NCBI RefSeq assembly: GCF_029407905.1
Contig: NC_073637.1
Coordinates: 60,574,501-60,638,500 of the forward strand
DNA length: 64,000 nucleotides
Reading direction: 5' to 3'
Source of the DNA: Bubalus kerabau
Lineage: Eukaryota > Chordata > Mammalia > Artiodactyla > Bovidae
A program made the translations under genes and the position numbers. A model generated the notes under the pieces. That model worked only from the letters and a program-made list of their open reading frames with translations. It was not told the DNA's origin and ran no database searches. This document shows, piece after piece, positions 57,882 to 64,000 of the stretch (positions are counted from its first letter, which is position 1; every line of letters starts with the position of its first letter).

Positions 57882-58215
57882 TTGCGGGTCGCCGGGAGGG
57901 GGCTGCGGTGAGCTGCGGCGGGCCCGGCGGCGGCGGCGGCGAGTGCGCCCCTCTCGGCGGGGCTGGGCTGCGCGGCGCCGGCGCTGCGCTCCTGCGGTCG
58001 CGCGGTGGACGGGCTCAGCCTGACGCAGCCCGGTTCTGCCCCCGCCGCCGCCGAGGCCGCCGAGCGCTTCCAGACATGCTCAGTTTCCAGACCTGCCCGC
58101 GTGGACGCTACCATGAGCGAGAGGCGGCGGGGGAGACAGAAGGGAGGCGGCCGCCCGCCGGAGGCTACCACGCCCGAGGCCGAGGGAAAGGGGGGCGGGG
58201 GGGACGCGCCGCTAA
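57882..58215 (-). other. Probable first exon of an unnamed minus-strand gene
   Basis: On the minus strand, GC-rich sequence ends at a strong donor: exon ...CGCAA, intron GTAAGT (intron begins at 57881). An ATG at 58114-58112 opens a frame of 77 codons plus two bases up to the donor, rich in Ala, Pro and Arg; a shorter upstream-type frame begins at an ATG just after it. None is recognised, so the exon may be wholly 5' untranslated. The start is inferred from the TTTAAA and MEF2-like boxes 30-60 bp upstream, and is uncertain. The alternative is a plus-strand transcript from the same island. Confidence 0.5.
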
Positions 58216-58221
58216 AAATAG
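58212..58221 (-). promoter_or_regulatory. MEF2/TATA-like element
   Basis: The minus strand reads CTATTTTTAG, which fits the MEF2 consensus YTAWWWWTAR exactly; the plus strand reads CTAAAAATAG, TATA-like. It is an isolated AT-rich decamer in an otherwise GC-rich island, so base composition alone does not explain it. If it acts as a TATA box, its direction is ambiguous. Confidence 0.5.
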
Positions 58222-58400
58222 GTCGTGCGGAAGCCGCTGCTCGGGTTTAAAGCGCCCCCCCCCACCCCCACCCCAAGGCCTCCTTGGCGCTCGCGCGTCC
58301 CCGCAACCGGGGACTGGGGACCTGAGCGCGCGCGTCCTACTAGGTCCCTGCTCGCGCTGGGAACCTCACCCCGGGGAAAAACCGAGCTCTGCGCCCCAGC

Positions 58401-58740
58401 ACCCGAGAGTCTTCGCCGGAACGAAGCCCCAAGCTTCCCCGATTTCGGGCTCCAGTCTGTCAGGCAGCCCGAATTTCAGGCTCTAGCCAAAGAAATGAAA
58501 GAAAGTTGGGTTAAAGCGGTGGAAAAGCTCCGTGACAGTGAAATTAAGACTTCTGAAAGAAAACTCTAAGTTTTTTGGAATGCTTAGTTTTGCTGGAAGG
58601 AAAAAGGAGGAAAGGAGGGTGATGATCCACGGCCGGGAGAGGGGGCTCTGGAAAGAGCATGTAAAAATACAGAATTCTTTTCAGGGCGTCTCTGACTCCT
58701 CATTCCACAGGATTTTGCATCGTTCGCTGACATCCTCCCT
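58401..58740. other. Island edge, no gene seen
   Basis: GC content falls from the island to ordinary sequence. The plus-strand frames crossing this area (192 and 114 codons) start within the island and show no motif. Confidence 0.4.
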
Positions 58741-59027
58741 TGACCTTGCTGCTACTGCTAAGTCACTTCAGTCGTGTCCGACTCTGTGCGACCCCATAGA
58801 CGGCAGCCCACCAGGCTCCCCCGTCCCTGGGATTCTCCAGGCAAGAACACTGGAGTGGGTTGCCATTTCCTTCTCCAATGCATGAAAGTGAAAAGTGAAA
58901 GTGAAGTCGCTCAGTCGTGTCCGACCCTCAGAGACCCCATGGACTGCAGCCTACCAGGCTCCTCCGTCCATAGGATTCTCAGGGCAAGAGTACTGGAGTG
59001 GGGTGCCATTGCCTTCTCCGACCTTAG
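58741..59027 (-). mobile_element. Bov-A2 SINE upstream of the CpG island
   Basis: Antisense dimeric Bov-A2 (about 58747-59020), very close to the family consensus as I know it, flanked by a short gacctt repeat. It lies about 0.5 kb upstream of the putative first exon and is a young insertion. Confidence 0.92.
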
Positions 59028-59419
59028 TGATTTTGTTATTCTTGTAATCTGAACTGTAATTTCTTTCCCGCACGTTTTACCTCCACCCTTCCTCCCTCAA
59101 ACCAACTTTACATGCAAAAAAGGAAAGGACGCACACTGGAGACGGGTAGATTCTGACACCTGAATGGAATTCAGCCAATTGGTAACCCTACGCAGGGAGG
59201 GCTCGGTACTGTTGACCAGTTCGGCCAGAAAGCATCCTGAGGTCTCCTGAGTATCCAGCTCTTTCACACCTCAAGGTCTTAGAACCGTCGCACCTGCAAA
59301 AACACCTTCCCCGCTCTTCATTTTCAGTCTGATCTACCTTCATTCCTAGAAATCTACTTTTGAAAATTTTTCTTCCTTGAAGTGAGAGGTACAAAAGTTT
59401 CCTGGGTCAAATTCCCGTC
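59028..59419. other. Unique sequence, no gene seen
   Basis: Average GC, nothing recognised. Confidence 0.35.
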
Positions 59420-59565
59420 TTCATTCACCCTTCACAACCATCCAATAAGAGAATTAGTATTATTCCTATTTGAAAGATGAGGACGTTGAAGTTCAAGGAC
59501 GTTCCTCTCTTGTCTGGAATCATAGTGTTGAACCCAGAGTCTACCTGACTAGAAACTCCAATGGC
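59420..59565 (+). repeat. MIR SINE
   Basis: 'acccttcacaaccatccaat', 'gagaattagtattattccta', 'tttgaaagatgaggacgttg' and 'gttgaacccagagtctacct' follow the MIR order. Confidence 0.65.
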
Positions 59566-60150
59566 TTCCGTATAACCTATTTCTTTGAATCAATAGCTTT
59601 ACCTGATAAGAGCTGAGGGGGGGGGGGGGTAGGAAATCGATTTTTCTCTGTGGAGTGCTCAGAATGAGAAAATGCCAAATATGAGTTTGTTCTTCATTAT
59701 TTTCCCCCTAATTTCTTTCTCAACATTCACAGCTTAGACTGTGTGTATTCTATTGAAAGTGACGCGTTTTGTTTTTATTCATTCAGAGAAGATGTACTGT
59801 GAATCTTCTAAGAACAATGCACCTACTGGCAATGTATTTTATATCCCACTATTCAGAGTCTTTGCTACGCCTACTTTCTTTTGCTGTTGTTACAAGTTAG
59901 TGAGGTTTCCGTAAGCCTACTAAGTAATGTAGGTGTACATTTTCACAGAACTGAGTGGTATGTGTCTCTCTGGACTAAGTTGTCCTTGCTCTTACCTCCC
60001 CTTCCTCTTAAAATTTAGTGCCATGTCTAGCCCCAAATAGATGATTGCTTAATGCTTGACCTTTTACTTGCTAGTCTCCAGCTTCTCCATTCCTTCTTCC
60101 TTTGGTGTGTGCATCCCATAGATGTCATCTCCAGAACTAGAGCCACTTGG

Positions 60151-60197
60151 TAATGACACCAGGTTCCTAGTTTTAATGACACCAGGTTCCTAAGTTT
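60151..60197 (+). repeat. 23-24-bp tandem duplication
   Basis: Unit one (60151-60173) and unit two (60174-60197) both read 'taatgacaccaggttccta' followed by GTTT or AGTTT. They differ by one inserted base. Confidence 0.9.
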
Positions 60198-60890
60198 CTA
60201 TGAGCAATTCACTAGGAAGATTAAAATGGAATTTCTCCTAGAGTATCAGCACAATTCCTTTCCATAGGTACTGAAAGAAGATGAAAAATATACTTTATCT
60301 TCATCCCAGTTGTGTTTCTTCTTCCTTTCTCAGTAATTAATCCTATAGTGGGTATGATTATCTGGACATCTTCATGCTACAGCATGCATACTAAGCTTAA
60401 TCATGAAACAGGCAGATTTTGATGTCAAAGTGAAGCCTGTATGATTTCCTACCCATACATGTAGTTCGAAAACCTGCTGCCTTCAGGATTCTTATTAGCC
60501 AGTGACAGAAAATTCAACTCTAACTTACTCAAGCAAACAAAGGAAACTGGGCTGTGTATCGATAACTCAGCTGGGCTGATTCAAGGCTTAATAGCATCGG
60601 CTGGAATGTGTGTGTGTCTCTCTCTCACTTGCTCTCAGCACTGCCTTTTGTTTGGGCTTCGTTCTGCATCAGACTGTGCCCAGAGTGCAGCTCCAGCCTT
60701 ACGCAGATGACAAAGTTTGCGATCTTACAAAGAAAGCAAACCTTGTGCTCTGATGAGCACATCAATCTTTGTAAAAGGAGTCTGGTTAGCTGTCCTTGTG
60801 CATCCTCTAGGGGAAGAAACCTCTCCAAAGGAGATAAAGTATCCAGTCGGTAGAAGGGATAAGGGATGCTTGAAAGATAGAAATAATAGG

Positions 60891-60923
60891 CATCCTCCAC
60901 AGGCATCCTCTGTGTGGAGGATG
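60891..60923. repeat. Hairpin-forming inverted repeat
   Basis: Perfect 11-bp arms, catcctccaca (60891-60901) and its complement (60913-60923), surround an 11-base loop that itself repeats 'ggcatcctc'. No known family covers it. Confidence 0.9.
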
Positions 60924-61853
60924 GGATTTGTTTCCCCATAGAACAAAAGGGACGGCAAGCCCATGGCAGGATATCAGTTGATTTGAGTTATTCAGAAATG
61001 AGCAAAAGAATAATGATGCTTGCAAGTGTCTGTCCTCTTTTTAGGAACAGATACTTTGATTTGCCTGCCTAAGGGTAGCACTTAGTTCCTCTTTGTTGCC
61101 TTTCCATCTATATTTCAGGGTCATAGATACTTACAAGGTGGTGCCACTCATTAAAGCTTTCTAATGAGCCTTCATTCAGCTGAGCCCTCAAGTCTGCAAT
61201 CTGTCTGTATGAGAAAATGACATTTTCCACATTCTTAAAGCCCATTATTTCTTTTTTGATTTAACATACCTGATAATTCTGTAAACCATGTGACAATTAA
61301 AAACTGGGCTATTTCTCTTTTGCCTCCAATCCTGACAGGGAAATGCTGTTCTTCCTATGGTAAATATATTATGTCTTTCTTATGGATCACTGTGAGAATT
61401 ATTGAAATAAGTGATCATCATTCCGTTTCTCATACCCCAAATCCATGAATTCACTTGTTCCCTTTTTTAATATTTGTTTATAAATAAATAAATGCAATCT
61501 ATGAGTCACTTCATTTAAACTGTATTTTATAATTATATTAAAATCATCAAATTCAGATCTTTTCCTTAATCTTCCTCCTCATTGACTTCCTTTATTTTTT
61601 CTCATTGACTTCTAAGAACTCCTCAGTCAGTGTCTCTTGCACTACACCTTATTAATCCACACTTCTGATTATTCCTCTTCCATTTTCCTAGTTCTTTGTC
61701 CTTCTCTTACACCACTGTCCCATTTGTTTTTGTTATCTGTATACTTGTTTTTCCTCTCCCACCGAAACACAAGTTTGTAGAAGATTGGAACTATAGAGAA
61801 TTTATGTATGTGTGTGTGTTTTCTCTTCTTCAGTGTTTGACAGATGTTTGCTG

Positions 61854-62267
61854 AAGCGTTCAGTCAGTTCAGTTAAGTCACTCAGTCGTGTCTGACTCTT
61901 CGACCCCATGAATCGCAGCACACCAGGCCTCCCTGTCCATCACCAACTCCCAGAGTTCACTCAGACTCACGTCCATCGGAGTCAGTGATGCCATCCAGCC
62001 CTCTCATCCTCTGTCATCCCCTTCTCCTCCTGCCCCCAACCCCTCCCAGCATCAGGGTCTTTTCCAATGAGTCAACTCTTCGCATGAGGTGGCCAAAGTA
62101 CTGGAGTTTCAGCTTTAGCATCATTCCTTCCAAAGAAATCCCAGGGCTGATCTCCTTCAGAATGGACTGGTTGGATCTCCTTGCTGTCCAAGGGACTCTC
62201 AAGAGTCTTCTCCAACACCACAGTTCAAAAGCATTAATTTTTCGGCGCTCAGCATTCTTCAAGTGTT
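61854..62267 (-). mobile_element. BovB 3'-end copy with 7-bp target duplication
   Basis: Antisense BovB tail, about 400 bp (61861-62260), from TTCAGTCAGTTCAGTTAAGT to 'cggcgctcagcattcttc'. Flanked by aagcgtt at 61854-61860 and aagtgtt at 62261-62267, differing by a CpG-type transition. An 82-codon minus-strand frame with SPGISLEGMMLKLKLQYF remains. It shares diagnostic residues with the 30697-32997 copy. Confidence 0.88.
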
Positions 62268-64000
62268 AGTGGGTTATAAAGGGAAGGTGAATGTTTAGAT
62301 CTGAAAGAATGGGTCTAAGCCTGAAGTTCCCAGTTTCATTAACTGGAGAAAGGCTGGAGAGGGCTGATGCTAGGGGTAGGATGACATGGCATGTAGATTT
62401 TTCTTGTCTCTCCATTTTGTCTGGGGATAGCTCAGTATAGCCCCTTCTTCCCTCCCTGACATTTTCTTACCAACCTTCTCAAAGTTGGAATGCTTCAGTG
62501 TGATCTGTGCCACACTGCCAAACACCTGTAATTTTCCCCGATACTGGCACTGACCACTGAGCATATTCCGCTTCTATTACATAGAGACAGTTTATTTTAG
62601 ACACCTGAACACTAAGTTGCCTCTCCATTGCACTCTTTTCATACTAAATTTCCGCTTAGAAAATCAGGACTAAATTAGGAATGTGAAATTATTCATAATT
62701 GAGTTCCTCAAGAGAAAAGGCAGTATCATGATGGCTTCATTGAAGAGCTATTAAGAGCTTGTCTTTTTGATACCTGTTATTTTCCCATTGTGGAAAAAAA
62801 ATGTATAAAAGGGAGAACTAAATGGGAGCAATTCAAAGACATTAATGCCCAAATTATTCTTTCATTTCATGACCATAGATAAATGTCATAACAGATCAAC
62901 TAATGATATGCACTAAAGGTATAAATGTTCATTCCCCGCACCCCCCCTTTCCCCCGCTCTGCACTTCAAGGCTAAAACTGCTCTAGGTAATAGTCATGGG
63001 ACATTAAGGATGCTCATAGTATTTGTGAATCAAAGATGCTTCTTGACTAAAAGACTTAGCTCTGATGGCCCTTTCCTCAGGGAAGAAGAATGTGGGTAAT
63101 TATGCACTTCAAATATCAAGCTGCTCTTTTCTTGCCTCTAAATCTAACACAAACATGGCTTAGTTATTGAGCAGGCAGCAAGGTTGGGTTACGAACTGCA
63201 ACTCTTTTCACTTATCATTGAATCCAGTGCTACAATAACAAATATTCTTAACATGTGATCTCACATTCTCAAGTTTTATCAAGAAATTCATGATCATTAA
63301 GTTATTTCATAATACATTTGAATACAATAGTTCAAAAATCCTATCTGCATCAGTTAATAATATCCAACACTTATCATTACCTCTGTGTCTCATTCTTCAG
63401 TGGGCACTTACTTTGCTTATTTTTATCATTTAATTCTAATATCAGTCCAGTGAAGTTGTATGTTACTTAGATCTTTTAAATTGTACATATAGAAATCCAA
63501 TCTAAGCTAGTTTAGGTGAAAAGGAAGATTTTCCAGCACAATAGTGCAAAATATAACCTTCAGAAGGCAGGGGGCTTCTCTGAACCTCAGGTTATGGAAA
63601 TACTGTCATGATTCTGTTCATTTCTCATCCTCATCTCTCCCTTGTGTCAGCTTTATTACCCCACCTTGCAAACAGGCTTTGTCTACAACTGGCATAGTCT
63701 AAAGATCTCTCCTTTAAATATAGATCGAATGTGTTACACTTGTTTTAGCTTTAAAACCCTCAGAGAATTAGTTACTTGCTTCCATAAAATAGACTATGGA
63801 AAAGGGAAGTAGCAACTTGCCAGTGGAGAATCTTGGCAGACACCATCTTAACCAAATGATGAAGGTTAACATCACCAGTGATGTCATGTGGAACTTGTTT
63901 ACCTCCTGATACAAAATGATAAGAAGGGCACTCATCTCTATAGAATTATTCCCCCAAATTAGAATTCTACAAAATATCAGGCAATCTTAAACAGAGCAGC
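62268..64000. other. Unique AT-rich sequence, no gene seen
   Basis: No gene signal. A C-rich patch lies at 62936-62956. A weak MIR-like block may lie at about 63395-63470 ('gggcacttactttgcttatt'). The rest is unrecognised. Confidence 0.4.

Larger units (their letters stand above)
57700..58400. promoter_or_regulatory. CpG island, probable promoter
   Basis: CpG density is far above the rest of the window (about a dozen CpGs in the 60 bases from 57901). It contains (GGC)n-rich sequence, several C-rich SP/KLF-like boxes (for example around 58186-58200 and 58252-58275), a TTTAAA at 58246-58251 and a MEF2/TATA-like decamer at 58212-58221. It lacks repeats. Such islands almost always mark a promoter. 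Confidence 0.85.
59566..61853. other. 2.3 kb of unique sequence, no gene seen
   Basis: It includes a G13 run at 59617-59629, the tandem duplication at 60151-60197, a TG/TC run at 60609-60627 and the hairpin at 60891-60923. Frames at 60608-61025 overlap on both strands and lack motifs. Confidence 0.4.

Noticed and set aside
57107..58486. Long plus-strand frames (211 and 192 codons) in the GC-rich region
   Set aside because: GC-rich DNA is poor in stop codons. The peptides are Pro/Ala/Arg/Gly-rich without domains, frames overlap on both strands, and no plus-strand splice structure supports them.
1..64000. CRISPR arrays, operons, prophage or plasmid features
   Set aside because: No regularly spaced repeats, ribosome-binding sites or dense coding are present; the repeat families are those of a ruminant nuclear genome.

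Overview
The window is nuclear DNA of a pecoran ruminant, almost certainly a bovid such as cattle, sheep, goat or a close relative. The evidence is the repeat content: BovB (RTE-class) LINE fragments, Bov-tA and Bov-A2 SINEs, cetartiodactyl CHR-type SINEs and ruminant L1 3' ends, on an older mammalian layer of MIR, L2, L1M, MLT-type LTRs and hAT-type DNA transposons. Nothing looks bacterial or viral. Species cannot be settled by eye.

No complete protein-coding gene can be supported. Most of the window is AT-rich, non-coding sequence (introns or intergenic), and nearly every long open frame is a BovB or L1 remnant, its antisense shadow, or a stop-poor frame in GC-rich DNA. The one strong genic signal is a CpG-rich domain at about 56.2-58.5 kb with a dense CpG-island core (57.7-58.4 kb). 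On the minus strand the core contains a GC-rich probable first exon ending at a good splice donor (intron starts at 57881, GTAAGT) and a perfect MEF2/TATA-like decamer at 58212-58221. If this reading is right, positions 1-57880 are mostly a large first intron or flank of an unnamed minus-strand gene, and positions above about 58.4 kb are its upstream region.

Layout: 0.7-10.6 kb holds MIR, Bov-A2, a BovB copy with an inverted 5' part, and a 1-kb BovB reverse-transcriptase relic followed by a (TG)n(GATA)n microsatellite and a SINE. At 12-17.4 kb there is a BovB inserted in an L1 tail, an MLT-type LTR hit by a SINE, and an L2 relic. At 17.6-25 kb there are L1 fragments, a hAT-type relic split by a SINE, an isolated 49-bp direct duplication, and an L1 with 5' inversion and intact target duplications. 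At 26-35 kb there is the longest BovB (2.3 kb, antisense, decayed), a MER1-like hAT element and LTR-like sequences. At 35-49 kb there are CHR, Bov-A2 and L1/L1M copies. At 48.2-49.8 kb lie an ancient LTR and a solitary LTR with promoter-like boxes. From 50 to 56 kb the sequence is mostly unique, then come the CpG domain and its upstream flank (58.4-64 kb), which carries a Bov-A2, a BovB tail, a hairpin and a small tandem duplication.

The functional relationship visible here is that between LINEs and their dependent SINEs: the Bov-A SINEs carry sequence related to the BovB 3' end and are thought to use its machinery. None of the BovB or L1 copies here could be active. No previously undescribed biological system was identified; the points most worth checking are the CpG-island first exon, the BovB 5' inversion, the 49-bp duplication, and two unexplained inverted repeats.
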